Assembly: GCF_000379625.1 (NCBI RefSeq)
Contig: NZ_KB903217.1
Coordinates: 575,816-639,815 of the forward strand
DNA: 64,000 nucleotides
Origin: Actinomycetospora chiangmaiensis DSM 45062
GTDB lineage: Bacteria > Actinomycetota > Actinomycetes > Mycobacteriales > Pseudonocardiaceae
Reading direction: 5' to 3'
The stretch's first letter is position 1. Every line of letters starts with the position of its first letter. A program made the translations under genes and the position numbers. The notes under the pieces were generated by a model, which saw only the letters and a program-made list of their open reading frames with translations, had not been told where the DNA came from and searched no databases. Positions 16,752 through 24,996 of this stretch are shown here, one piece after another.

Positions 16752-17066
16752 GTGGACGAGCGGCTCACCTCCGAGGCCGACCCGACGTTTCCCCGACGTT
16801 CGCGTCGCGGTGATCCGGAGGCCGCCATCTGCCACGCCTGTGCAGCGCTGCACACCACCAGGTGCCCGAACGGGCCGTCCGAGCTCGACCACGCCGAGCA
16901 CCTCGACGATCTCGACGTCGAGATCGACCTCGACGCCATGGTCGGCGTCTACCGCCGCGAGCACCAACCGCCGCTGCTCGACGCCGTCACCGAGCTGGTG
17001 CTCTGCGCCCAGCTCTGCCCCGACGAACTCCGGCGGACATGGGAGCGGGAGCACCGGCAGAACTGA
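16752..17066 (+). CDS. Hypothetical acidic protein with CHxC pair
   Basis: 104 residues if translation starts at GTG 16752. The central part reads AICHACAALHTTRCPNG, a possible metal-binding cluster, followed by the very acidic stretch LDHAEHLDDLDVEIDLDAMV and a helical end. Codon third positions over the last 80 codons are almost all G/C, which supports coding, but no ribosome-binding site or -10 box is evident. I recognise no family. It could be a small regulator or a recently decayed gene. Confidence 0.45.
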   Translation: MDERLTSEADPTFPRRSRRGDPEAAICHACAALHTTRCPNGPSELDHAEHLDDLDVEIDLDAMVGVYRREHQPPLLDAVTELVLCAQLCPDELRRTWEREHRQN

Positions 17067-17105
17067 CCGCTCGCGATCCTCTTTCGATACCGGGGTGTCT
17101 CGTTC

Positions 17106-17118
17106 TAGGATTCCTGCC
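17106..17118 (+). promoter_or_regulatory. Putative leaderless -10 box (TAGGAT, 7 nt before GTG)
   Basis: TAGGAT at 17106-17111, then 7 nt, then GTG 17119. No Shine-Dalgarno sequence is visible. Confidence 0.5.
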
Positions 17119-17409
17119 GTGGTCATCGTCGCGGGTCACCTGCAGGTCGCACCGGAGCAGCGGGACGCGTATCTCGCCGGGTGCGTGGCCGTGGTCGAGC
17201 AGGCCCGAGCGGCATCTGGGTGCCTGGACTTCGCGCTGTCCGCCGACCTGCTCGACCCGGGCCGGATCAACATCCTCGAGCGGTGGGAGTCGCAGGCCGA
17301 CGTCGAGGCGTTCCGGGGCGAGGGCACGGGCGAGGAGCAGTCGGCGCAGATCCTCGGCGCGTCGGTGGCCGAGTACGACGTCGCCGACGTCCGGTCGCTC
17401 ACGGGCTGA
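17119..17409 (+). CDS. Antibiotic biosynthesis monooxygenase (ABM)-fold protein
   Basis: 96 residues, a single ferredoxin-like alpha/beta barrel half: VVIVAGHLQVAPEQRDAYLAGCVAVVEQARAASGCLDFALSADLLDPGRINILERWESQADVEAF is the typical ABM pattern, with the W-x-S core. Such proteins dimerise and may oxidise quinone-type or aromatic substrates, or have lost catalysis. It is probably monocistronic and leaderless. Confidence 0.8.
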   Translation: MVIVAGHLQVAPEQRDAYLAGCVAVVEQARAASGCLDFALSADLLDPGRINILERWESQADVEAFRGEGTGEEQSAQILGASVAEYDVADVRSLTG

Positions 17410-17777
17410 CCCGGGCCGCCCCGACGGGAACGATCGGGTCGTCCGTGTCTCGACGAGCCACGAACATCCCGGTCGTTCCCGGCGACGTGCCGTACTGGAT
17501 CGAGAAACGACCACGAGGTCGGTTTCGACGGCCCGTGACCGGACATTCCCGCCGCACAGGTCGGGGGTGTTCGGGGAACGCCGATGATCCTGGTTCGAGG
17601 GGCGGTCCCGCTCCGACCGCTGGGGAGCGGGTCGGGGCGGGGCCGTCGTCGTGTGAGCGGCCCGTAACGCCCACGTCCCCGCGACTACGATCGACGCCCA
17701 CCGCAGCATCGCGCTCGCCCGGGTGCCCGCACCCGTCGTCGGGAAGGGGAGCTGGACGCACCGGGCAGGCTGACCGG
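17410..17777 (+). other. Intergenic region of 368 bp
   Basis: No gene is supported here; open frames on both strands have no recognisable motif. It contains a -10-like TACGAT (17685-17690) about 90 nt before the next start and one copy of the 12-mer CCCGTCGTCGGG at 17732-17743, followed by GAAGGGGAGC, which may include the Shine-Dalgarno sequence for the next gene. Confidence 0.4.
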
Positions 17778-18065
17778 GTGAGCGCCTACTGGATCAACAC
17801 CTTCCGCGAGATCCGTGACCCGGAGAAGCTCGACGCGTACGTCGCGCTCGCCGGCCCGGCGATGAGGGCCGGCGGCGGGACGTTCCTCGCGCGCGGCACC
17901 CCGGCGGCGGCGTTCGAGCAGGGCACCCGGGAGCGCACGACGCTGATCGTGTTCGACAGCGTCGAGCAGGCCGTCGCGGCGTACGAGAGCCCGGCCTACC
18001 AGGAGGCGCTGGCGGCGCTCGGCGACGGCGCGGTCCGGGACATCCGGATCGTCGAGGGGCTGTGA
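17778..18065 (+). CDS. DUF1330 family protein
   Basis: 95 residues. SAYWINTFREIRDPEKLDAYVALAGPAMRAGGGTFLARG and ERTTLIVFDSVEQAVAAYESPAYQEALAAL are the standard DUF1330 pattern (a ferredoxin-like dimeric barrel, function unknown). The GTG start is the first residue of the fold. It converges with the LysR pseudogene; a small hairpin spans the two stops. Confidence 0.85.
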   Translation: MSAYWINTFREIRDPEKLDAYVALAGPAMRAGGGTFLARGTPAAAFEQGTRERTTLIVFDSVEQAVAAYESPAYQEALAALGDGAVRDIRIVEGL

Positions 18066-18079
18066 GCGGAACGGCTCAC
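18062..18079. terminator. Short convergent hairpin
   Basis: GTGAGC (18062-18067) pairs with GCTCAC (18074-18079) around a 6-nt loop. It includes both stop codons of the convergent DUF1330 and LysR genes and could end both transcripts. Confidence 0.4.
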
Positions 18080-18943
18080 GAGGGTTCGGCGCCGAAGGCC
18101 GCCGCCAGCGCGCGGACGCACTCCGGCGGCGTCGAGGGCGGCGCGACGATGCTGCCGACGAGCTCGACGGGCGGCTCCAGCGGCAGCCCGCGGACGCGGC
18201 GCGACCCGGTCCCGGCGAGCACCGCCGCCGGGAGCAGCGACCAGGCGCGGGGGTCGGCGCCGACGCCCACGACGAGGTCCTGCACCGAGCCGACCACCCG
18301 GCGCTGCGGCTGACAGACCCCGGCGTCGCCGAGGGCGCGGGCGGCCGCGTCGCGCAACGCCGGGTCCGACCCGCCGTCGAGGTCGAGCAGCGGGCCGGCG
18401 GCGACGTCCGCGAGCGTCACCGAGGTGCGGTCGGCGAGGGCGTGGTCGACCGCGACGACGGCCTGCAGCGCCTCCCGCCCCACGGGCACCACCGTCAGGC
18501 CGGCGACGGACTGCGTCCCGCGCATGAGCGCGACGTCGAGCCGCCCGTCCCGGACGGCTGCGAGGCGCTCGGCGGCCGGGAGGTCGACGAGCACGGTCTG
18601 CATCGTCGGGTCGTCGCGTCGCAGGACCTCGACGGCCCGCTCCAGCCGGTCGGTCAGGGCCGGTGCGGTGCCGATCCGCAGTGTCGCGCCCGGGTCGCCG
18701 GCCGCCACCCGCACTTGGTCGGCGGCGGCGAGCACCCCGCGCGCGGCCGCGAGGACCCGTTCGCCCGGGCCGGTGAGCCGCACGTGCCGGGAGGAACGGT
18801 CGAGGAGGGTCACCCCGAGCTCGCGTTCCAGGCGCGCGACCTGCTGGCTGACCGCGGGCTGCACGATGTGCAGCCGCTCCGCCGCGCCCGAAGTGCAGTT
18901 CCTCCGCGACGGTGACGAAATACCGCAACGCCCGCAGCTCCAC
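18076..18943 (-). pseudogene. LysR-family regulator split by a frameshift
   Basis: The start (GTG 18943) encodes ELRALRYFVTVAEELHFG, the canonical LysR N-terminus. The continuation, AERLHIVQPAVSQQVARLERELGVTLLDR, is in a different frame that runs to the stop at 18076. The frame change falls at about 18880-18890 in a GC-rich run and behaves like loss of two bases (expected R-A-A-E, observed R then G-A-E in another frame). The rest of the protein (effector domain, about 210 residues) has no stop. This is either a recent frameshift, a sequencing error, or less likely programmed shifting. If intact it would be a LysR activator of about 288 residues, divergent from the LLM oxidoreductase, which is the usual LysR-target arrangement. 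Confidence 0.8.
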
Positions 18944-19033
18944 GTCCCCGACCTCCGTCGATCAGTTCGGGTGATCGCTGTACAGCGTAGATCGATCTCG
19001 TTCCCGACGACGGGTGCGCGTGAGCTGGGAACC

Positions 19034-19900
19034 ATGCGCATCGGCCGGAACATCACCCTCACCACCACCCCGGACCGGGTCGCCGACGAGGTCGCGGCCG
19101 CGGTCCGCGGCGGTCTCGACTCGGTCTGGACCAACCAGATGCCGGGCTCGTGGGACCCGCTCGCGCTCCTCGCGGCCGCCGGCCGGGTCGGGCCGGACAT
19201 CGAGCTCGGCACCGCGATCGTCCCCACCTACCCGCGGCACCCGGTCGTCGCCGCCACCGAGGCCCTCACCATCGCCGCGGCGACCGGGGCGCCCGTCACG
19301 CTCGGACTCGGCCCCAGCCACGCCTGGTCGGTGACCGACCAGCTCGGGCTGCCCTACGCCTCGCCCGCGGCCCACAGCCGGGAGTACCTGGAGATCGTGG
19401 CCGGGCTGCTGCGCGGCGAGCACGTCCGGCACGAGGGCCGGTTCTTCCGGGTGGACACGGCGCTGGACGTCCCGGTCGCGCCGGTCTCGTTGCTGCTCTC
19501 CGCGCTCGGGCCGCGGATGCTCGAGGTCGCCCGCGACCTCACCGAGGGCACGATCGCGGTGTGGGTCCGCCCGGACCTCGTGGCCGATGTGCTGCGACCC
19601 GCCCTGCGCGACGACCAGCGCGTGGTGGTGCAGGTCCTCGCGGCGGTGACCGGTGACCCGGACGGGCTGCGGGAGCGGATCGCCCGCGACTTCGTGGCGG
19701 TCGGGTCGATGCCGGCGTACCGCGCGGTGCTCGACCGGGCGGGCCTGCAGGGACCGGCGGACACGCTCGTCGTCGGGACCGAGGAGGACCTGGCGCGGGA
19801 GTTCGCGCGCTTCGCCGACGCGGGCACCACCGACCTGATGATCTCGCCCCTCGAGGAGCCGGAGCGGGTGTTGGACGTGGCGCGGAGCCTGCACGTCTGA
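19034..19900 (+). CDS. LLM-class flavin/F420-dependent oxidoreductase
   Basis: 288 residues with a luciferase-like TIM barrel: GGLDSVWTNQMPGSWDPLALLAAAGRVGPDIELGTAIVPTYPRHPVVAA, then VTLGLGPSHAW, REYLEIVAGLLRGEHVRHEGRFF, and the terminal DAGTTDLMISPLEEPERVLDVARSL. The pattern fits F420-dependent members of the family (TIGR03564-type) more than FMN monooxygenases, which is an inference from sequence flavour. ATG 19034 follows CTGGGAACC. The divergent LysR relic suggests former regulation by that protein. One CCCGACGACGGG word lies in the 90-bp space between them. Confidence 0.8.
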   Translation: MRIGRNITLTTTPDRVADEVAAAVRGGLDSVWTNQMPGSWDPLALLAAAGRVGPDIELGTAIVPTYPRHPVVAATEALTIAAATGAPVTLGLGPSHAWSVTDQLGLPYASPAAHSREYLEIVAGLLRGEHVRHEGRFFRVDTALDVPVAPVSLLLSALGPRMLEVARDLTEGTIAVWVRPDLVADVLRPALRDDQRVVVQVLAAVTGDPDGLRERIARDFVAVGSMPAYRAVLDRAGLQGPADTLVVGTEEDLAREFARFADAGTTDLMISPLEEPERVLDVARSLHV

Positions 19901-19925
19901 GCACCCGTCACGGCAGGATGGGCCG

Positions 19926-20465
19926 GTGAGCAGCACACCGACCGAGTCCGCCGTCCTCGCGCTGGTCCCGGAGGCCGAACCCGTCGTCGGGAAGGAGCGG
20001 TGGGAGCTGGACCCGACGACGGCGACCGGCGTGCCCGCGCACGTCACCGTGCTCTACCCGTTCCTCCCGCCCGCGGAGATCGACGACGCCGTCGTCGCCC
20101 GGCTGCGGCACGCCGTCGCCGGGGCGGGCGCCATCGACTGCACCTTCGCGACGACGGGGTGGTTCGGCGAGGACTTCCTCTGGCTGGCGCCGCGGCCGTC
20201 GGCGCCGTTCGCGGACCTCACGGCCTGCGTGTGGGAGGCCTTCCCGGGCTGCCCGCCCTACCGCGGGGAGCACGAGCCGCTCCCGCACCTGACGATCGGG
20301 TACGGCTCGGTGGCGTCCTTGCCGACGCTGCAGGCCGCGGAGGCACGGGTCGCGGGTCAGCTGCCGTTCGGTGCACGTATCGAGTCGCTGCACCTGCTGG
20401 TCGGCGCGCGGGAGGCGGACTCGTGGCGGGTCGTCGCGGAACTGCCGCTGACCGGGGAGCGGTGA
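19926..20465 (+). CDS. 2'-5' RNA ligase / cyclic phosphodiesterase-family protein
   Basis: 179 residues with the two HxT/S motifs of the 2H phosphoesterase superfamily, HVTVLYPF (near residue 39) and HLTIGYG (near residue 121), each in a beta-hairpin context. Members hydrolyse cyclic nucleotide phosphates or join RNA ends; the substrate is unknown. The N-terminus includes the sequence PVVGK, encoded by a copy of the CCCGTCGTCGGG word. GTG 19926 is preceded by CAGGAT at 6 nt. Confidence 0.85.
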   Translation: MSSTPTESAVLALVPEAEPVVGKERWELDPTTATGVPAHVTVLYPFLPPAEIDDAVVARLRHAVAGAGAIDCTFATTGWFGEDFLWLAPRPSAPFADLTACVWEAFPGCPPYRGEHEPLPHLTIGYGSVASLPTLQAAEARVAGQLPFGARIESLHLLVGAREADSWRVVAELPLTGER

Positions 20466-20478
20466 CCCCGCCAGGCCC

Positions 20479-20541
20479 GTTCGTGGCGTTCGTGGCGTTC
20501 GTGGCGTTCGTGGCGTTCGTGGCGTTCGTGGCGTTCGTGGC
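20479..20541 (+). repeat. Seven-unit 9-bp tandem repeat (GTTCGTGGC)
   Basis: Seven perfect copies of GTTCGTGGC occupy 20479-20541, just after the 2'-5' ligase stop, and the last copy runs into a family B repeat. Perfect identity suggests recent slippage expansion. No gene is supported across it. Confidence 0.9.
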
Positions 20542-20562
20542 AGCGAAGCGTCGTTGCTGTCA
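20537..20562 (+). repeat. Dispersed intergenic repeat, family B
   Basis: GTGGCAGCGAAGCGTCGTTGCTGTCA-type unit, identical to the unit at 8915-8940 and followed by the same TCCAGTGGCAG flank, so the duplicated element is longer than the core. Confidence 0.8.
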
Positions 20563-20601
20563 TCCAGTGGCAGGAACGCCACATCGTCGGAGGAGGTGGA
20601 C

Positions 20602-21345
20602 GTGGAGCTGATTGCGGACTGCGGACGGTGCGCCGGGCTGTGCTGCGTCGCGCCGGCGTTCGCCCGCTCGGCCGACTTCGCGCTCTCGAAGCCGGCCCGG
20701 ACGCCGTGCCCGCACCTGTCCGTCGGTGTCCCCGGTGAGCCGGCGCCGTGCACGATCCACGCCGAGCTGCCCGAGCGAGGCTTCCCCGGATGCGTGACCT
20801 TCGACTGCTTCGGTGCCGGGCAGCGCGTGACGGCATGGTCCGACTGGCGTGTGGCCCCGGACGACGCGTTCGGCGCGTTCGACGTGATGCGCGCCCTGCA
20901 CGAGGTGCTCTGGTACCTCGCCGAGCCGGTCGACGCGCTCGCCGTCGAGCGGGCCTCCCTCGCCGACCGCGTCGCGGGCCTCGGTCCGGAGGCCGACGTG
21001 GTCGCGGTGCGCGCCGAGGCGGGCGAACTCCTCGGGCGCGTCAGCGAGGCGGTACGCAGGCCGGGCGGGCCGGCGCTGACCCGGGCGGACCTCGTCGGGA
21101 AGGACCTCCGACGACGCCGGATCGCCGACGCGTCGCTGCGCGGCGCCCTGCTCATGGGGGCCGACCTGCGGGGCGTCGACCTCGGGCGGACCGACCTGCT
21201 GGGGGCGGACCTGCGGGGTGCGGACCTGCGGGGTGCGTCGTTGTCCGGCGTGCTCTTCCTGACGAATCCGCAGGTCACCTCGGCGCGCGGCGACGCGTCG
21301 ACGACGCTGCCCGCGCGGGTGCACCGGCCCGCGGCCTGGGGCTGA
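20602..21345 (+). CDS. Pentapeptide-repeat protein with Cys-rich N-terminus
   Basis: 247 residues. The start ELIADCGRCAGLCCVAPAF carries C-x2-C-x3-CC, and further cysteines follow in TPCPHL and APCTIH, reminiscent of YkgJ-type or Fe/Zn-binding clusters. The middle is helical. The end contains pentapeptide repeats of the A(D/N)LRG type (DLVGKDLRRRRIADASLRGALLMGADLRGVDLGRTDLLGADLRG), a right-handed quadrilateral helix. From memory this combination occurs in streptomycete pentapeptide proteins of unknown role. GTG 20602 lies after GGAGGAGG; GTG 20596 is an in-frame alternative overlapping it. Confidence 0.75.
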   Translation: MELIADCGRCAGLCCVAPAFARSADFALSKPARTPCPHLSVGVPGEPAPCTIHAELPERGFPGCVTFDCFGAGQRVTAWSDWRVAPDDAFGAFDVMRALHEVLWYLAEPVDALAVERASLADRVAGLGPEADVVAVRAEAGELLGRVSEAVRRPGGPALTRADLVGKDLRRRRIADASLRGALLMGADLRGVDLGRTDLLGADLRGADLRGASLSGVLFLTNPQVTSARGDASTTLPARVHRPAAWG

Positions 21346-21422
21346 CGACGAGGTAGCGGATTCGGGGCGTGGGCGTCCGGATCCGCTACCTCTGTCGGGC
21401 GCCCGCTCGACGATGTGGCGGA

Positions 21423-21460
21423 ACTGCCACTGGACGACAGCAACGACGCTTCGCTGTCAC
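21423..21460 (-). repeat. Dispersed intergenic repeat, family B (minus orientation)
   Basis: The minus-strand unit runs from 21460 to about 21436 and includes the flank TCCAGTGGCAG (21433-21423), as at 8911 and 20563. Its edge covers the stop codon of the transporter gene (TCA at 21457-21459), so the repeat has been recruited at a gene end. Confidence 0.75.
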
Positions 21461-22278
21461 AGGGCCGCGACCGCCCGCTCCGGGGCCTCCACGACGGGCG
21501 CCTCGGCACCGCCCCGCGCGAGCACGACACACGCCAGCGCGGCGACGGCGAGCACGAGCGGGGCGACGAGGTAGAAGGCCGAGGACACCTCGTCGCCCAG
21601 CAGCGGCCCGAGCAGCGACGGCGGGACGACCTCCGCGACCACCACGACCGCCGTCACCGTGGTGACGGTGCCGAGCCGCAGGGCGACGGTCCACCACAGG
21701 CAGCCCAGCGCCCCGGTCACCGCGGCGGCGAGGGCGGGCGCCGAGGTCAGCACGGACAGCGGGTGGGAGAGGTCGACGAGCTTGACCGCGGTGGAGCAGG
21801 CGGCGAACCCGAGCCCGGAGCACACCGCGACGAGGGCGGGGCGCCGCGCGACGGCCCCGGCCAGTCCCGCCAGCCCGACCACCGCGGCCGTCACGACGAG
21901 CCCCACCTCCAGCACCGCGGTGTCCGTCGCCGTGCCCGACTGGCCCGCCACCGACGCGAGGACGACCAGCGACGCCGACAACGCTCCGACCGCCACCACG
22001 CCGCGGACCCCGAGCCGGGAGCCGAACCACCAGCGCGCCGCCACCGCGGTCACGGCGAGGCTCCCGCTGACGGCGCACTGCGCCACCGCCATCGACACCG
22101 TCTGCAGGGCCATCACGTGCGCCAGCGCCCCGAGCCCCTCGGCCGCGGTGCCGGCGACGAACGCGGGGTGGCGCAGCATCGCCGACCAGGAGGTGCCCGA
22201 GCCGGCCAGGACCGCCGCCTGCGCCACCGATCCGACGCCGAACAGCACCGCCGCCAGCAGCACCCACGTGATCCCCAT
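21457..22278 (-). CDS. DMT-superfamily (EamA-like) membrane transporter
   Basis: 273 residues with nine or ten hydrophobic helices and two similar halves, as in drug/metabolite transporters: GITWVLLAAVLFGVGSVAQAAVL opens the first half, and LSVLTSAPALAAAVTGALGCLWWTVALRLG belongs to the second. No substrate can be assigned. ATG 22278 is chosen as the first start before the first helix; the frame extends upstream to 22407 with low-complexity sequence. It is downstream of osmC on the same strand but separated from it by a terminator. Confidence 0.75.
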   Translation of the reverse strand: MGITWVLLAAVLFGVGSVAQAAVLAGSGTSWSAMLRHPAFVAGTAAEGLGALAHVMALQTVSMAVAQCAVSGSLAVTAVAARWWFGSRLGVRGVVAVGALSASLVVLASVAGQSGTATDTAVLEVGLVVTAAVVGLAGLAGAVARRPALVAVCSGLGFAACSTAVKLVDLSHPLSVLTSAPALAAAVTGALGCLWWTVALRLGTVTTVTAVVVVAEVVPPSLLGPLLGDEVSSAFYLVAPLVLAVAALACVVLARGGAEAPVVEAPERAVAAL

Positions 22279-22392
22279 GCTCCCGAGGGTCGGGCGACGG
22301 CCTGTGTGCGGGCTGGGCGCGCGGTGGGCGGCGGGCTTGACCCTGGACGCGGCGTGCGCCGTCGTGGACCTGCTCGCCCCCGGAGACGACAA

Positions 22393-22432
22393 ACGGGCCG
22401 CCGTCACCGGTGAGGGTGACGGACGGCCCGTT
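22393..22432 (-). terminator. Strong hairpin terminator after osmC
   Basis: ACGGGCCG-CCGTCACC and GGTGACGG-CGGCCCGT pair around a short loop with one bulged base, and the minus-strand side continues into TTTGTCGTC. It lies 20 nt after the osmC stop. Confidence 0.8.
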
Positions 22433-22452
22433 CGTGGGGGGCAGCGAGAGGG

Positions 22453-22890
22453 TCAGCTCTCGAGCGCGGCGTCCAGCGTGATCGTGGTGCCGGCGAGCGC
22501 CTTCGAGACCGGGCAGGTCTCCTCGGCGGTCTTGGCCAGCTCCTTGAACTTGGCCTCGTCCACGCCGTCGACCGACGCGCGCAGGGTGATCCCGATGCCG
22601 CTGATCTCGAACCCGCCGCCCTTGGCCGGCGACAGCGTCACCTCGGCGCTGACGTCGATCGACTTCGCGGTCAGGTTCTCGCCGCCGAGGACACCCGAGA
22701 GGTTCATCGCGAGGCACGACGAGTGCGCCGCGGCGATGAGCTCCTCCGGGCTGGTCTGCCCGTTCGGGTTCTCGGCGCGCGTCGGGAAGGAGACGTTGAA
22801 CTGTCCCGCGTTCGACGAGTCCAGCGTCACGCTGCCCTTGCCGTCCTGCAGCCCGCCTTCCCAGTGGGTGGTCGCGTCGCGGCTCGGCAT
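22453..22890 (-). CDS. osmC: OsmC-family peroxiredoxin
   Basis: 145 residues. OsmC/Ohr proteins reduce organic hydroperoxides by a Cys pair. The first Cys is in AAAHSSCLAMNLSGVL (near residue 57) and the second in AEETCPVSKALAG (near residue 125), both at conserved positions; the N-terminus THWEGGLQDGKGSVTL is typical of the OsmC subgroup. ATG 22890 follows AGGAGGCC. The physiological thiol reductant here could be lipoyl proteins or mycothiol-linked enzymes, which is inference. Confidence 0.92.
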   Translation of the reverse strand: MPSRDATTHWEGGLQDGKGSVTLDSSNAGQFNVSFPTRAENPNGQTSPEELIAAAHSSCLAMNLSGVLGGENLTAKSIDVSAEVTLSPAKGGGFEISGIGITLRASVDGVDEAKFKELAKTAEETCPVSKALAGTTITLDAALES

Positions 22891-22992
22891 CCTGGCCTCC
22901 TGTGGCTCGTGGGTCGGTCGTACACAACCGAAGGGCCCCATGCTCCGATTCCGGGGCCGTCGGCGAACCCTCCGTTCGGAGGGGCGGCGGCG

Positions 22993-23271
22993 TCAGGCGC
23001 GGGCCTTGCGTCCCGTCACGCGGTTGTAGATGACGAGCAGGATGATCGCGACGACGATCGACCCGATCCATCCCGCAGGGTTGGACAGCGTGAGCCGGTG
23101 CGGCGCGAACAGCAGGGAGCCGAGCAGGCCGCCGACCACGGACCCGGCGATGCCGAGCAGGATCGTGCGCAGGATGCCGATGTTGTCCTTGCCGGGCACC
23201 AGGGCGCGGGCGATGAAGCCGACGACGAGGCCGAAGACGATCCAGACGATGATCGTCCACAGGGTGTCCAT
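22993..23271 (-). CDS. GlsB/YeaQ/YmgE-family stress membrane protein
   Basis: 92 residues, three membrane helices, with the glycine-rich signature IARALVPGKDNIGILRTILLGIAGSVVGGLLGSLLF. These transglycosylase-associated proteins are induced by stress and their molecular role is unknown. AAAGG lies 7 nt before ATG 23271. It is in the same orientation as osmC but 100 nt upstream. Confidence 0.88.
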   Translation of the reverse strand: MDTLWTIIVWIVFGLVVGFIARALVPGKDNIGILRTILLGIAGSVVGGLLGSLLFAPHRLTLSNPAGWIGSIVVAIILLVIYNRVTGRKARA

Positions 23272-23449
23272 GGTGATGCCTTTCTGGGCGAGGTGACGAT
23301 GCAGTCCCTACGTCGCCCCGGGCCGGGTGTCACCAAACCTCACGTACGGCTGTTTCCTACGGTCTTTGCTTCATGCTCACCGTCCCGGGGCTACCCTCGC
23401 GTCCGAACGGCCGCGCCCTACGGCCGCGAAGCGATGCGAGGTGGGAACG

Positions 23450-23770
23450 ATGGGATCACTGAGCCCGGTGCACTGGGCGATCGTGATCGTCGTGGTGCTG
23501 CTGCTCTTCGGCTCGCGGAAGCTGCCGGACATGGCCCGTGGCCTCGGGCAGTCGATGCGGATCCTCAAGGCCGAGAGCCGGGCGATGGCCGAGGACGGGC
23601 GGCCGTCCGAGACGAACCGCACCCCGGAGTCCACCCGGGCCCCCGAGTCCAACCGGACCCTTTCCGAGTCCACGCGGACCTCGGGTGAAGACACCGTGAA
23701 CAGCACCGGGTCCACGCGACCGGTCGCGGCGCAGGACGACCCGCCGAGCGCGGAGCGCCACGCCTCGTGA
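23450..23770 (+). CDS. tatA: Sec-independent translocase subunit TatA
   Basis: 106 residues. A short N-terminus ([19 protein letters not shown]), then the hinge-Gly and amphipathic helix [21 protein letters not shown] with the conserved FGSRKLPD motif, identify TatA/TatE. The C-terminus is a repetitive, charged, disordered tail with PES(T/N)R-like repeats. TatA forms the pore of twin-arginine export; a Tat-type lipoprotein occurs at 42631. ATG 23450 follows GAGGTGGGA. A TACCCT -10-like box sits at 23392-23397. Confidence 0.9.
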   Translation: MGSLSPVHWAIVIVVVLLLFGSRKLPDMARGLGQSMRILKAESRAMAEDGRPSETNRTPESTRAPESNRTLSESTRTSGEDTVNSTGSTRPVAAQDDPPSAERHAS

Positions 23771-23792
23771 GCTGACGGTCGCAGTGCGTTGT

Positions 23793-23805
23793 TACCGTCC
23801 CGGCG
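23793..23805 (+). promoter_or_regulatory. Putative leaderless -10 box (TACCGT, 7 nt before GTG)
   Basis: TACCGT at 23793-23798 lies 7 nt before GTG 23806, with no Shine-Dalgarno sequence. Confidence 0.5.
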
Positions 23806-24996
23806 GTGACCGACATCGTGCAGCGACCGGCCTCGCCGGCGACGCACGTCCCCGGCACGGCGACGGAGCGCCCGCGGACCGCGGGCGGCTCGTCCCGGCG
23901 GGTCAGCTGGGACGTCCTGCGGTGCGTGTTCGTCCTGCTGGTGATGCTCTACCACTCGACATTCATCGGCCCGCTCGTCTACCACGACATCCTGCCGAAG
24001 AACTACACGTTCCCCCACCAGGTCGGGGCCAGCCTGCTGCTGGTGCTCTCGGCCTACTTCGTCGCCGCGACCGTCCGTCGCGGGGGCGCGCGACGGGGGG
24101 CCACCGCCCGATGGTGGTGGGGCAAGCTCGCGCGGCTGCTCCCGGCGTTCTTCGTCGCGACGGTGAACGCCTGGCTGTTCCTGCGCTACCTCGCACCCGA
24201 CGGCTGGTACCTGCCCGGGAAGCGTGACCTGCTCGCGAACCTCGTGATGCTCTGGCACTGGGACCCGAGCTGGGGTTTCGTCGACGGGTCGTACTGGACC
24301 ATCCCGCTGCAGCTCATGGCCTTCTGCCTGGCCGCGGTGATGTGGCGGAGCCCGCTCGGGCGCGGCCTCGGTCTCCGCGCGGTGCTCTGGCTGGCGGTCC
24401 TCATGCCCGCCGCGCAGTGGTACTACCGGGCGACCCTGCCCGCCGGGAACGCGTACGGCTACGTGGTCGACGGCCTCGGCATCTTCCGCTGGCACCTGTT
24501 CGTGGCCGGCGTCGCCGTCTGGATGTACGCCACGGGGCGCCTGCGCCTGCCGCACTTCCTCGCGCTGGTGGTCGCCGCCGTCGCGGAGCACGCGCTGCAG
24601 AGCTCGATCCTCGACCCCACCACCGGCTGGGCCACGGACTGGACCGCCGTCGCCCTCATCGCCGTCGGGATCGCCGCGATGACCCTCGCCGCCGTCGGCC
24701 CCGACTGGGGCGCCCGGCTGCCCCGGCCCGTCGTCCGCGCCGTCACCTGGCTCGCCGGCATCTCCTACGGCGTCTTCCTGACGCACCAGACGGTCGGCTA
24801 CGTGGTGATGCGCCGCGCCCAGGACCTCGGGGTCGGACCCACGCTGCAGACCGGCCTGATGATCGTCACCGGCGTGATCTGCGGCTGGCTCCTGACGACG
24901 CTCGTGGAGCGTCCCGTGCACCACCGCCTGATGGCCTGGTGGGACACCGGGCCCGCCCGCTACGGGCGGATCGGCGTCAGCGACAGCAGGTCGTAG
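23806..24996 (+). CDS. Membrane acyltransferase 3 (OafA/YrhL family)
   Basis: 396 residues with about ten membrane helices. The first helix has the conserved Arg/His environment (WDVLRCVFVLLVMLYHSTFIG), and a later segment reads GISYGVFLTHQTVGYVVM. Such enzymes O-acylate sugars, wall polymers or small molecules at the membrane; the acceptor is unknown. The 3' end overlaps the convergent sucrase/ferredoxin-like gene by 37 nt (24960-24996), so transcription of one may interfere with the other. Confidence 0.85.
   Translation: MTDIVQRPASPATHVPGTATERPRTAGGSSRRVSWDVLRCVFVLLVMLYHSTFIGPLVYHDILPKNYTFPHQVGASLLLVLSAYFVAATVRRGGARRGATARWWWGKLARLLPAFFVATVNAWLFLRYLAPDGWYLPGKRDLLANLVMLWHWDPSWGFVDGSYWTIPLQLMAFCLAAVMWRSPLGRGLGLRAVLWLAVLMPAAQWYYRATLPAGNAYGYVVDGLGIFRWHLFVAGVAVWMYATGRLRLPHFLALVVAAVAEHALQSSILDPTTGWATDWTAVALIAVGIAAMTLAAVGPDWGARLPRPVVRAVTWLAGISYGVFLTHQTVGYVVMRRAQDLGVGPTLQTGLMIVTGVICGWLLTTLVERPVHHRLMAWWDTGPARYGRIGVSDSRS

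Noticed and set aside
17399-17761. 120-codon minus-strand open frame
   Set aside because: No start signal, no motif, and it overlaps the end of the ABM gene; treated as chance in high-GC DNA.
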